From positions 1,283,501 through 1,347,500 of the forward strand of contig CALZFC010000065.1 of NCBI GenBank assembly GCA_945643635.1: 64,000 nucleotides of DNA. Direction: 5' to 3'. The notes beneath the pieces were generated by a model that saw only the letters and a list, made by a program, of their open reading frames with translations, was not told the DNA's origin and made no database searches. The position numbers and the translations under genes were made by a program. Source of the stretch: Allodiplogaster sudhausi (taxonomy: Eukaryota; Nematoda; Chromadorea; Rhabditida; Diplogasteridae). The number at the start of each line of letters is the position of its first letter. Position 1 is the stretch's first letter. Positions 49,153-62,421 of the stretch are shown here, piece after piece.

Positions 49153-52100
49153 GCACGCCACTTGGCTGTCTGGCAATGCTCAACTGCGGAGGCGAGAAGT
49201 CGCCAACTGAGTGGGCCAACCGATTTGGTTGGCAGCCTCCGAAGGACACCAAGTCCCGACGTATATATATTTTATATTTTATTTTATACTGCTCATTTCT
49301 CTCATTCTTGAAAAAGAATTAACCTCTTTCTATTGACCGCCTTGCTGTCGAATATAGAAGATTATATAAGGATATTTCACAAACAAATGATGTTCTCGTC
49401 ATATATTTCAGTCTCCAAAGTTCACGCCGTTTTCTACAACGGCGAATGTGAAATGGCGAAGACGTATCACATCGTCGTTCTTACAAATGACAAGTTAGCC
49501 GAACAATTATTTGGATTTTCCTTGACTATTCTAGCAGCTTCTCTCTAATAAATCAATCGCGCCTCGCCCTTGGGCGAGGCAAAAAGGCGCGAATTCAAAC
49601 GTGAGTTTTTGTTTCCTTTAAGCGAGCTGATTCTCTACACCACCGATCGCTCAAGCAAGAACATACGACTGGAGAAGGAGAAGGTGCTCGGAAAGGTATT
49701 TCTTTTTGCTTTTTTTTTGTTGCTTTTTTTCTTGTTTCTTTCCTTTCCATTAAAGTCGGAGCCAAAGTTTAGGACACATTGATTTTTCTTGAATCCAAAT
49801 GTATTACTATGTGACAACATTAAGAGATATAATAGAGAAAATTGCGAGATTCAGGAATAAAATGTGATGCAATTACGTCGGAAATACGTATTTGAAAAAA
49901 AAATTAAAAATTTAATATGAGTAATTTTCTGATGAAAAAACTTAAATCTATAAATGTTACAGCTGGAGTCTCCTGGAGAGATCACGTGGCATGCCGAGAA
50001 TGTACATTCGGGATCTGTAGTGTTCAACTGCAGCACGGCCATCTATCTGCTCTCCCCGCGTCCACAGCACAGTTGGTCTTATAGTTGGACTTAAAGTTGA
50101 AAAGTAATTTGTAATTTAGATATTAATGTCTTTATATTGAAAAATAAATTGTTAATTTAGATATCAATTTCTGTTTTAGTAGAAGATTATATTTATGATA
50201 TTTCCATCATTAAGCATATAATTCCGATAAATATAAGTTAATTCTAAAAGTGAAGTTAATAGCTAAATAAATAATTATTTTAATAAAATTATAAAAATTG
50301 GTTAAATATAAGCTAATACTAAAAGTGAAGTTAGTAGCTAAATTATACAATATTCAAATTAAACTAAAATTATTAAAGCATAAGAAAAAATAAATATCCT
50401 GCCTGCTCTGAGAGTTGGCGACCCCGCGCTTCCGACCCTCGCGAGATTCGACTGTCCTTCTCCTTGCATTCGCGTCTTCGCGATTTCTTCTGGATTCGTT
50501 GCAGAATTCGAATGCGGCGAACTTGTACGTAAAGTGGTCTATTTTTCTCATTTCATTTCTTATGCCTTAATCTTTGTTTATGATCTCAAAAGTGTGGTAC
50601 TTGCATGGTCAACAAATATTCTTCGGCAAGTTTACTGCGCTATTATATGCTTCTAACTCCCCCCCGCCCCCTCACCGATTGCTCACTTCATTTCTCCCAA
50701 GACTTCCAAATGTGTCATATCAATCTACAAATAGTCTTCCACAAGTTTCATTATATGCTTTATTATTTCTTTCTTCCAACCTAACGATGAGTCTCCTTCC
50801 ATGAAGATGGCTTTCGAGCTTCGCAACAGCGTCCGTCTCGCCATTCCCCTCGGCCGGCCGCCAGTTTCCCTCTTCGAGCTCACTGCTGCGTGCATGGTAA
50901 TTTCCGTTTTTATTCTTCTCGAATTTTTTTTCTTCATTCCCTAGGCCATTTCCTCATTTTAATCTATGATTTTAGGGAGATACTCTAAAACTAGGCAAAT
51001 ATTAGCATTCACCCATTCACCCAGCTTTAACCCAAATGGGTAAAATCGTTATGTAGGATCATTTGGGTGAATGTGGATGAATGGGTGAATTTGCCCTAAA
51101 GCTAATCTCTTTACATATCTTGCTCTCAAAATCTTCAGACTCACGACGATGTTCTCTTTGGTGGCACCAGTGATGGCCTCGTTATTGTGTGGCGCGAGCT
51201 GCCAGAGAAGCCAGAGGCTGTCATGGGTAAGATCCAGGGAAAAATGGGTGGTCCGAGGGTCCCACAAAAGTGGGTGGATATGACCTCCGAAGGCCTCAAA
51301 AAAGGGTGGGTAAGCCAAAAATTTAATTGTTTTCGTAAAAAAAAATATAGTGGGGTAGGCCCCTTTTATTCCCTGGGACTTGGATGGCTAACAGCCTATT
51401 GACCTTGGGAACATGGCTCTATTCATCGCTGATTGGAGTAGAGAGACACAAAAAAAATGTTGACATGCATTAATTTAAAAGCTAATTTTTTTACATAGTA
51501 ACATTTAATTTACTGTTTAATGTTCGAAATTGTGACATTGCTCTTTTATTGACATAATTATAGACAAAACATACAAATGCATCGTCCCCATGTGCGCGGA
51601 TGTCACCAAGTTTCCGGTCGACAAGGCTAAGGACTTCGTGGTCCAAGTGAGTGCTGATTCTTTCTTAATTTGATTTGTTAAAAATTGTTAAATATTATTC
51701 GTGCCATATTAATGCTTTTAATTATTCATTATTTGTTTAAAAAATATTAAATATTATTTGCACCATATTAATGTTTTTTTAAAGATCTTTCAAAACATAC
51801 TTTGTTCATATTTTGTTTAGTTTGCATTATTGTTATTTGTTAGAAACGCTGAAAAAAATAAACATTTTCGAATAACTTTTTAAGAGAGTAGGCGACTGCG
51901 GAATGCATACAAACAAATGTGCATCTCTCCAATGTGCGCGGATGTCAGGCAGCTCCTCATCGCGGCGACGATGTCTCCGGTCGACAAGGCCAAGGCTTTC
52001 GTGGTCCAAGTGAGTGCTGATTCTTTCTTGATTTGATTTGTTAAAGATTGTTAAATATTATTTGTGCCATATTATTGCATTCAATTATTCATTATTTGTT

Positions 52101-55100
52101 TAAAAAATATTAAATTTTATTTGCAACATATTATGTTTTTTTTTAAATTATTGAATGATATGATCTTTCAAAACAAACATTTTCATATTTTGTTTAATTT
52201 TCATTATTGTTTTGTTAGAAATGCTGAAAAAAAGTAATTGTTCGAATTACCTTTTAAGAGAGTCGGTGACTGCGGAATGGTTGGGGGCGCCGTGCGCTTT
52301 CTCTTTGAGCGACCTCGCGATCCTCGCATCTTTGGCCTCTCCGCTGGCGGAGACATCTTCTACGTTGTCAAGCTGCCTTACGAAGCGGATCGATGGCAAT
52401 CTTGTGAGGAGAGAGAGAGAGAGAGAGAGAGAAAGAGGGAGAGAGAGAGAAAGAGGGAGGAAAAAATAAGTCGACTTGCCTCTTTCTTATTCAATCTTCA
52501 TTCCTTATATCTTTTTACCCTATATATTCTTTAATCCGTTAAACCGAAAAAAGTATGAATGAACAAAAGGTCATAGGGTGTATTGTTTCCAGACGTGGTG
52601 ACCTGCACGCAAGAGCTGCCTGCGATGCTTTCCCTCCCATCCACCGACCGTGTCATTGACATCCGAGTCTGGCCGCGTCTCTCATATCAGATGATGGCGG
52701 TCGTCGAGTCAGGGGTACGGTACATTTATATTTCTTCAGGGGTTAACAATGCCTTTTCCTTTCCTTTTTTTTGTGAGGGGGATTTGGCCATTTGGCCTTT
52801 TGTAACTAACCCCCTGCCCAACTCCAGAGGCAGACACTATTCAGCACTGGAAATATTACTTCATATAGAGATGAAAAGAAGTGCTACAACTGTGGAACAA
52901 CTAAAGTTTGCTACTACCCAATAATTATAGACCGGTCCCTACTTGGTCGAGATGCAGAGCCGAAGGAAGTGGCCGTTGCCGGGGTTGACTGGAGGAGGAG
53001 GGAAAGGGAAAGGAGCCGCGAATTCCTGCGAATACGCGATGATGCCGAGTGGGCTGTCTAACAATGTCAGGATTTTTTAAACTTATCTTTTCTTTATTTG
53101 AATTACTTGGTATTTATTGTTCAATTTTGTTTCTTTCACATCATATTTATTGTGTTTATTAAGGAAAGGTTATACAATAAATAAATAAAAATTCACACAG
53201 CAACCGTAAAGAAGGAGCAATCTCTATAATACTTTTGAAATTTTAATATTTTTTCTTAGGCTAGCCTTACAAAACTTTCAGTCTCTTTGCGAGTATTTGA
53301 TGTCGGAGGCTTACGCGACTGGAATCTGCTCCCTTGATTCGAAGGTTAGAGTGGTTATCTATTTTTGATTTCTTGATCCGAAGGCTAGATCCATGCTTCA
53401 GGCTTTACATTAGTTATTTGTCCTAGTAAGTTATTGAGTAAGAAATAGCACTTGCAAGGCCAGCACTGTTTGAGATTGTCTCCGTTGCGCACTTCGCCGC
53501 CTTGGACATTGTCGCGTGCGTCACCAAACACGGCCAAATCGCTCTCTTCCTCTTTGACAGCACCACAGGTCGGAGAAAGAATTTCCTTTTTTTAAATGCA
53601 ATTATAAAGTTTTACTATTTTTATAATTTTAGTTTAATGATTTTTAATATAATTTTATAATCCTCACTGAATAAACATGCGGTTTAATTTACAAAAAAAA
53701 ACTCATAAGAATTTTTTAATGAAATGAATTGCACAAATTTTCGTCATCCCATGTATATTAAAATAGAAACTCAACCGTGCTCTTTTTTCCTTACCATTGC
53801 AATTGCATCTCTCGTCACATGCGGCGCTCTCTCGCCCTTGTAATTAGGCAAACAGGCGCGAATACAAGATTGAGTTTTTGGCTCCTTTAAGGATGGTCCT
53901 ATCACAAGGGCATGGCCTTCCTTCCGCGCGGGACCCTCGCCACCATTGCATACGGTATGCAGTTGGCACCAACGGAAGCAGACATGACCGACTGGATGGC
54001 ATTCCTTCTCATTGGCACAGCCGACGGCAGAATCTACTGGGTCAACATCACAGGTCCTTTTTTTCAATTTGAAACTATTACAAGTCATAATGTTTTAATT
54101 CAATAAATGGTTGACTTTTATATTTTTTTATACTTCAACAGTTAGAGAATTCGAAGGCTAACTTTTTTTGCTAAGGAGCTCCAGAGCGAAAAACTGTTCT
54201 TTTTAATTTGATCTGTAATCTTTACTTTACCTCTGAACAGGGAATAAAGGGTGGCCCAAGGTTCCCTCAAAATGTGGGTGGATGTGGACTTCCTAGGGGC
54301 CGTAAAAAACTTCTTCTTACAGACGTGCACATTTTTGGCAGCGAGAACTCGATGCCTCTTCCCATGCGCGAACTGAACAATCGCAGAGAAAAGCATCCGA
54401 TCGAGGAGATGAAATTCCTTCGACAAGCTTCTTTTAAAGTGCTTTTTTCATAAGTCGTCTCTTTCTTTCTTCCTTTCGTTTTTCCTCTCCCTCTTTTCTC
54501 TCTCACTCTCCCCTCGTTCTAGTACTCTCGCCTTCCCATACCCACTCACTAGGTCCTACTTAATTTATTCCTTTTACAGACAGAGGAAGGTTCATTGACA
54601 TGCTCGGAGAAGGTGAACATGGAGATTGTGCACCGTGGTGGCATTGTGTTAGTTTTTATTTTTATTTTTTTCAACACTGCCCAGTAGCCGTACTGAAGTA
54701 CAGAAGACTGATGATTTTATTCCATTTATCGATTAGTTTTTTTTCCCACCATTGTTTTAAACCACCGATTCCAGTCCCAAAAATTTTGGCATAAACTATG
54801 AAACTTTGAAGCCATTGTTTTAATGTCTTTAAATTCTGATTAATTGGCTTGAACACCATTTTAGCCATGTTCGCGTAAAGTGGGATGCACGCAGCTGTCG
54901 ACTCTCATCTACAGAGAGCCTGCGGGACCCGAGGATGGGGATCAAAAATGTAAAACAAAAAACTCCCTGGCCAAAAAATTTTTTGTCCCAAAAAAACTAT
55001 GAAACTTTGAAGCCATTTCTTTAATGTCTTTAAATTCTGATTAATTGGCTTGAACGGTTTTTTTGAGGACAAAAAAAAAACAAAAAGAAGAAATTTTTTG

Positions 55101-56782
55101 TACAAAAAAATAACAAAAAACCCAAAAAAATGTTTTAATCGTAATTTTAGAAGCAAAACTTGGTTAATTTATTGATCTACAACAGCAATAAAACAAAAAA
55201 GTTTTTTTTGTTAAAACACCAAAAAACCAAAAAAAAACTGCAACCCTGATATGGACTCCCTTCAAGGTTTGACATGCTAGCTATATATTTATTTATTTAT
55301 TTATCTTTTTATCTGTTTATTTATTTGTCTATTTATTATATATATATATTTTTTTTTATTTTTTTATTTTTCTTTGCATTCGTCTTCGGTATCTGTGAGA
55401 TATTCGGTTTACAAAGGAGAATGTGCATGTCGAATCCCATCAAGTCTAGGGTGCTTACTTGTAAACGAGTTGATGCATCGGATGCCTTATTTTCAAATGC
55501 TTGTATTCAGACGGTCAACCGGATGTTCGTGTCTCCACTGAACAATGTGCCTTGGCATTGCCAACATTTGATTGTCGCCGTGGGAGTCAACCACGTCTTG
55601 CAGCGATTCAGAGATCAAGGCTGTGAGCAAGTGGGCACATTCTTCCTTTTCGAATGTTGAAACAAAATGTAGTTGAAAATTCATTACTTTCCAGAGTAAC
55701 GTTATTTAAATTGGTTAAATTAATATTTCTTTTCATGCAAAAAATACAAATAGTTGAAAACATTTAAAATGGTGTAATTATTATTTGATATCCAGCAAAA
55801 AAAAATTATTTAGACAATCTAAAATGTTTCGAGATTGTTTTTCTCAGGCGGTTTACGAGGGTCACGACAGCGAAGTTAGTCTGGGATGCGTGGCGACTGC
55901 TGATGTCAGAGTATTTGTCATTGAGAATATTTTTTTAAACTGTATGATGCTATTCTTTTTAGTAAGTATTTTTATAATAAAAAATCTTTTTCTGTAAGAA
56001 TTAAAAAAAATAATAATCTTATCTCTTGCCAGTGGCCGGATGTTTCACTGGTATTTGTCGGCTATGAGAACGGCATGATCAGCTGCACCGTGAACAACTT
56101 CAGAGAGGAGCTCACGGACGAGGCCGTCAAGCCCGTCTTCAACAACGTGCACAAAGCCGCAGTTCTTGGTAAGTTTTTTTTTCTTATTCTAAATTTTTTT
56201 AATTAGTTTATGCTTACAAGTATTAAGACTCTATTTAGAATTGTGTAAGCTTTAAAGAATACTCATTTTCTCTTAGCAATGGGCGCATGCCGCGTGGGTC
56301 GATATGCTCGACTCGTGTCCGTGGACGCGAAACGAGAGGCCGTCCTTTCGCTGTTCTCCATCTCAACTCGCAAGGTAGCTAAAATATATCTTCTTTATTT
56401 ACTTGTAAATCATCATATGTCTTGCATAAAATGAAAGTGCCCTCTCATATTCCGAATACCATCACATGGGATTTTGTAGATTCAGAGTTATTTTTTTCTC
56501 CGTTTTCCAGTTTGCCATTGCACAACGCATGGTGGCAACCGTCGACTGGCCTTTGCATGTTGTCGTGTCGATGGGCCCACGTCGGAGTGGAAGGTTTGTA
56601 AGGGAAAGAGAAAGAAAGAATTAGGAAACAATGAGGAATACAAAGATAATATTTCGCGGAAACTAACTAGTATTTTTTATAGATTGGATTTAATTTTTGT
56701 TTTTTAAAAAGAATTTCAAAATATATTTTTTGTTATTTTATTTTTACGCCTATCTTTCTATTTTCCCAACTACATATCTGTT

Positions 56783-56829
<47 letters not shown>

Positions 56830-56999
56830 CTCTCCGTTCCAGAAATATAAAGTTGATTTCAGTAAGCAATTCTTCGTCCTTGTCGTGGGAGCCGATGGCA
56901 TGGAGTCTCTCCATCTCTGCAAGCGACGAATTGCCAAGTGCTTTGATGAGATTCGCTAAGAAGCGAAAGGCGAAACAAAGGAGAGAACAAAATTGTTGA
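49153..56999 (+). CDS. WD40-like beta-propeller protein, copy 1 (5' end not found)
   Basis: Main exons: 49153-49260, 49412-49493, 49623-49695, 49963-50059, 50415-50524, 50807-50896, 51139-51226, 51564-51646, 52259-52403, 52593-52714, 52931-53065, ~53263-53344, ~53460-53568, 53892-54053, 54323-54438, 54580-54647, 54865-54949, 55511-55630, 55848-55910, 56033-56168, 56277-56374, 56511-56593, 56843-56999. Phases agree at nearly all junctions; the exon near 53263 is uncertain. WD-type blades show as DDVLFGGTSDGLVIVWRELP, LLIGTADGRIYWVNIT, DVSLVFVGYENGMISCTVNN and VACVTKHGQIALFLFD. The C-terminus is basic (RFAKKRKAKQRREQNC). Probably a large scaffold built of propellers. I cannot name the family. 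The first exon begins mid-codon, so at least one upstream exon is missing. An internal exon duplication lies at 51915-52010. Confidence 0.7.
51915..52010 (+). pseudogene. Chimeric duplicate exon inside WD40-like copy 1
   Basis: Starts like exon 52259 (GCGACTGCGGAATG) and continues like exon 51564 (ATGTGCGCGGATGTCA through GGTCCAAGTGAGTGCTGATT). About 350 bases of intron follow in duplicate. The paralogue at 57748-63873 has only one exon here, so this is a local tandem duplication. Whether it is spliced in is unknown; the phase on its 5' side does not fit neatly. Confidence 0.6.
52737..52850. mobile_element. Degraded MITE related to 59338-59491
   Basis: The right part GAGGCAGACACTATTCAGCACTG matches the right end of the element at 59338. 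The left end (CAGGGGTTAA) is a poor inverted match and there is no clear target duplication. It lies in the intron before exon 52931. Confidence 0.45.
54796..55055. repeat. 65-bp direct repeats flanking one exon
   Basis: ACTATGAAACTTTGAAGCCA through GATTAATTGGCTTGAAC occurs at 54796-54860 and again at 54987-55051, on either side of exon 54865-54949. Confidence 0.85.
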
Positions 57000-57747
57000 T
57001 GGGCTGCCTTTTCGCATATTTATTTATTTTCTTTGTATCAAGAACTTGGTGAATTTTGCACATTTTGGAAGCCATCATTTTGTCAGCAATTGCAATTCAG
57101 TAGCGCAAATTTTTATTGAGCCCAAATTTAATCTCGCTATCACAAGCTCTTTAAATTTTGATGTTTCTTTTTATTATGTTTTTTTATATTGATTTTCCGG
57201 ACAATCCAAGGGATTCTGTGTAGGAGACACTTGAAGTTGCTACTCCTGATAGATCTCTATTCGCTCTATGTATGTGTACAACACCTCTCTCTCTCTCTCT
57301 CTCTTCTTTTTCCTCTCCCTTCTCTCCCCCCTCCCTCAACTCAACCCGCCCTCACTCTTCCTTTCTCGGGGTTTGGGGTGCCCCATTTTAAGCCTTGGTG
57401 CTGACTCGCGACGATTCACTGTTGCTTGCTTTAATTATATTTCAAAGAATTAAATTATTTTGCCATCGAATTGTTGTTATATTTATAATTCATTCCCAAT
57501 TGTTAATCAAGATTCTTCATCAATCACTGATCGCAAAGAGATTGATCGGTTGTCAACCGTGTTCTATTTAAAAAAAAATTGAATGACGAAACACTTCCTA
57601 TTTTCAAGTGACTCAAATTTATTGCCTACCGGGCGAGCCTTCTTTGACTCACGGATCTCTTACTGTAGCTACATACTTGTTTGCGCTCCACATTTACTTT
57701 TCTTTGATTAGTTTGAATTGTCTTCCTTTGACCTTTATTTCACTAAG
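57000..57747. other. Spacer between tandem WD40-like genes
   Basis: AT-rich, with a CT-rich patch at 57285-57345. The missing first exon(s) of the second gene should be here, but I could not pick one. No other gene seen. Confidence 0.5.
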
Positions 57748-60700
57748 CAATCGGCACGCGAGTCGGTTGTCTGGCAATGCTCAACTGCGGAGGCGAGAAG
57801 TCGCCAACTGAGTGGGCCAACCGATCTGGTTGGCAGCCTCCGAAGGACATCAAGTCCCGACGTATATATATTTTATTTTATGCTCTCTTGCTTATTTCAG
57901 CTCTATCTATCTTTCTCCTTGCTGCCTAATAGACTATTAATAACATATTGCTAGTTCCTAAAGAAATTACAATCTCAAATTGCAGTTTCAAAAATTCGAG
58001 CGGTGTTCTTCAACGGTGAATGCTCCCGTACGAAGAACTACGCCATCGTCGTGCTGACAAATGAAAAGTCAGCCGGATAATTTGTTGTTCAGAACTTGGT
58101 TTCTTGTTTTCGTGCGAGGAAGAAAGAACGTGCTTTTTTTCAGCTTATTATGATTATGAGACAGTCATTTGCTACCTAGATATATTAAAATCATTATTTT
58201 CTTAATTTTATCCAGTAAGCCGAGAAAAATGATAAAATATTGTAACCAAATATATTTGTTTAACATTTTTAAATGTACTTAATGAACCAGTGCATATATA
58301 ATTGTTTGATCTAAGCGTGCTGATTCGCTACACCACGGACCGCTCAAGCATAAGCATTCGACTTGAGAAGGATGCGGTGCTCGGAAAGGCATGTATTTTT
58401 TGTTGTTGTTGTTTTCTTTCCTTTTATAAAGTCTGAGCTGAAGTTTAGCAATATACTTGAATCCAAATAGGAAAAATGGTTATTAAAAGAATTCAAAGCT
58501 TATTCGGTAATATGAGTAACTTTCTGATGAAAGAGTTAAACAATGCAGTGCATGCGCCGTGTTGACCCCCCGCTCCCCGCGGATTGCTCAGAGAAGCATT
58601 TTTTCCCCAATAAATGTGACTTTTTTACCGAAAGAATTCTTTTTTTTTGCCTTCCTACACCCCGACCTATAGTTGTGGCACCGGATCTTGTTCCGCATTG
58701 GACTTAAAGCATCACCTGTAAATGTTAAAGCTGGAGTCTTCTTGTGACATCACGTGGCACGTCGATAAGATTTATTTGGGATCTGTTGTCTTCAATTGCG
58801 GCAATTCCATCTATCTACTCTCGCGAGGTTACTTATTCACTTGTTGAATTTCTTGTTTCCCTTGAAATATCGTGATTTTCTAGATACCGGAAACTAACCT
58901 AGTCATTGCAATATGGTTTATATTCAGAATAGAACAAGATTAATTTGAGATATTGATAAAACTGAAACTAGTCACAAAAATTACAAAATATTAAAAGCAA
59001 TAAGTACAGTCAGTAAAACTACAAACGAAAGAAGTGATATTTTGACAGTTCGCGGCCTCTTCGACTGTCCGCCACTCGTCCGACTCCGCTGCCCTTCTCC
59101 TTGCTCTTTCATATCTGCGATTCCTTACGGATTCATAGCAGGATTTGAGTGTGGCGAACTGGTACGTTATTTCTCTCTTGGCCTCTAAATATGGCACTCC
59201 TTACATCTGCAAATATTCTTCGATAAGTTTGGCTACCCTTTTCTTTGTTCTTCCCATCTTCCTGGCCAATTCCTCACGATGAGTCATCTTTCAATTAAAG
59301 GAACACGAAACCAACCGTAATCGTTTTCAATTGTCTGCAGTGCTGAAATAGGCCTGACCAATGATGGCGTTGTAACCCCCGGGCTGAATTTACGGAACAG
59401 TTTAATTTAATACAGTATTTCACTTTGTATCCCCCCCCCGGGGTTGGCGGTTTTGGCCGTTTGTCCAGAGGCAGGCACTATTTGAGCACTGATTGTGTGG
59501 CTATTGTAGTCTCTCAAAGTCTCATAGTCTCTCACCCTTGTATCAAGAAAAAAAGGGGGCATTGAAGAGCGAGCTCTGGCTCCTTTGACGTGAACTTCAA
59601 TTTGCACGACCATGGCTGGACCACCTTTCGCCTCGGCCGCCCGGCCGTGTCCCCCTTCGAGCTGACTGCTACGTTCATGGTTGCTTTTGTTTATTTTTAT
59701 TGAACTTTTTTATATGCCATTTCTTCATTGTAATGTTCGTTTTATATGTATGTATATAATGAATGGTCTCTGAAGCTAATCTTTTCTTCTTCCTCTCTTA
59801 ATCAGCATCACGACTGCTTGGTCTTTGGTGGCACCAGTGATGGCCGCGTTGTCGTGTGGCGAGAGCTGCCGGAGAAGCCTTCCATGCAGGGTGAGCATGT
59901 CAGGCGGTGCCAACTAAAAAGTTTCACACCTAATTTGGAAGAATACACTGTTTGCCTTTCCTGATGATAGGAAAATAGTCAAGTCAACGTTTAGTACAGC
60001 ACTTGTAGACAAATCGTACACAGGCCTTGGTGCCCCCACTCCTTCGGATGTCACGTGGATGGAAGACATTCTCATTCTGACGACCAAGATTCCCGTCATT
60101 AAGGCCTACGTTGTCCATGTCAGTTCATACTTGATCTAGTATATTATTTGTACCAGATTAATGCATTTAGTTTTTTAATTTATTTCTTGGTCTTTAGAAA
60201 AAAGTTCCCATCTTTTATTAAATTCTCATTTTGGCCATTAGCGACAAATACTGGAAAGCTATTTTTTAACATTGTCTTTTAAATGTGCAGGCTCAGACGT
60301 AATCTATTTGAATTTTTCTAGCCATTGTCGCGTCCAATCAATCACATGCTCTTTCGCGCTTGTGTCTGGCAAATTGGCGAGAATTCAAGATTGAGTATTT
60401 TACTCCTTTCAGAGAGTCAACGACTGCGGAATTCTTGGGGGCGTAGTGCGTCTTCTCTTTGAGCGACCTCGCGATCCTCGCATCTTTGGCCTCTCCGAGG
60501 GCGGAGATCTCTTCTACATCGTCAAGCTGCCTTACGAAGCTGATCGATGGCAATCTTGTTAGGAGAATGAGAGAGAGAGAGAGAAAAAGTTGAGGATTTA
60601 GAGATAAAGAGTTCGAGATTGAAAAAAGGGAGGAAGAGGGGAGGATTTTCTCACTCACCATCAGCCTGTATTTATTAATCTCTTAGCCCAAGAAAAAAGT

Positions 60701-62353
60701 AAGAGTAAACAAAAATTGATAAAGTTACATTTCCAGACGTGGTGACCTGTACGCAGAAGCTGCCTGCAATGCTTTTCATCCCACCCACGGAACGTGTCAT
60801 TGACATCCGAGTCTGGCCGCATCTCTCGCTACAGATGATGGCATTAGTGGAATCGGAGGTACATTTACATTATTTCACGGTATATCTAAATGATTACTTC
60901 TATCTACGACTGAAGTCAAAAGACTTTTCGGATATTGCAACTGTATATTTAAATAATACTTCCTAGAAATATAAAAGAATTGCTACAACTGTGGAACAAC
61001 TACCCAATAATTATAGACTGGTCCCTACCTGGCGGAGATGCAGAGTCGAGTGAGGTGGCCATTGCCGGAGATGCTTAGAGAAGCACGGAAAGGGGAAGAA
61101 GCAGAGGCATCATGCGAATACACGATGATGCCAAGTGGACAACTCCTCGGCGTGCCTAATAATCTAAGAATTTTTTTCTATTTCATTTACTTGGTATTTA
61201 TTGTTCGGTTGTGTTTCTTTTAAGTCATATTTATTGTGTTTCTTACTGTAACATTAAAAATCTTCAACAAGAAACGTAAAGAATGCGGCAGTCTTTATAA
61301 ATATTTCGTTCAATCTTTCTTTTTTGTGAAAACACTAACTCTTTTAGAGTAGCCTTTCAAAAGTTTCAGACGCTTTGCGAGGATTTGATGCCTGATTGTG
61401 CGGATGACGCCAATTTCCACACGCGACACTGCATCCTCGATTCAAGTGTTAGGTTTTCGATTAATTTGTTTTTAGTATGACAGGATTAATTTGTCTCAGA
61501 TAGCGGCACCGTTTACATTACCAGCACCGAAGCAAATGCTTTTATTTTTTGAGATTGTCGCTGTTGCTCACTTCTCGTACTTGGACATTGTCGCGTGCGT
61601 CACCGAGTACGGCCAAGTCGCTCTCTTCCACTTTGACAGCACCACAGGTCGGAGAAAAAAAAAGGAGTTTTTAGAAGGCAGAAAAAACATTTTATAAACT
61701 TTTTTTCCACTCAAGGTACACAATTTAACTAAAGCAATATTTCTAACAGATTTTGTTTTATTGTAAAATCAGTTGTTTCACGTTTTTTGTGATCCCATTT
61801 TAGGACGGACCTCTCGCAAGGGCATGGCCTTCATTCCGTACGGTAACCTCGCCACCATTGCATACGGTATGCAGTTGTCACCAACGGAAGCAGAAGCTCA
61901 CGTGACGGACTGGATGGCATTCCTTCTTATTGGCACAGCCAACGGCAGAATCTACTGGGTCAACATCACAGGTCACACGACTATTTTCAATAAGAAACTT
62001 GCTTTAAAAGCTTTTATTTTCCATGTTGCCAAGTACAAGATTATATATGTACAATTTGTTAAGTTGCATACGAATTTGAAGATTGTTTTCTTTACTAACG
62101 AGCTTGAGAATTAAGAAAGTGATCGATTTAATTCGAAAGGTAAATTTTCATTTTACCACTGTAAAATAGCTTCTTCTTGCAGACGTGCACATTTTTGGCA
62201 GCGAGAACTCGATGCCTCTTTCCACGCATGAACTGTATCACCGCGGAGAAATGCATGCGATCGAGGACTTCTTCTTTCTTCGAAGGGTTTGTTGTAAAGT
62301 TATTTAGTATTTCGTCTTTTTTCTTTCTATCTCTTCATTCTCTACTTTCTCCT

Positions 62354-62421
<68 letters not shown>

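Noticed and set aside
50980..51110. Imperfect inverted repeat around CATTCACCCATTCACCCA and its complement, considered as a MITE
   Set aside because: Arms are diverged and offset, with no target duplication; too weak to call an element.
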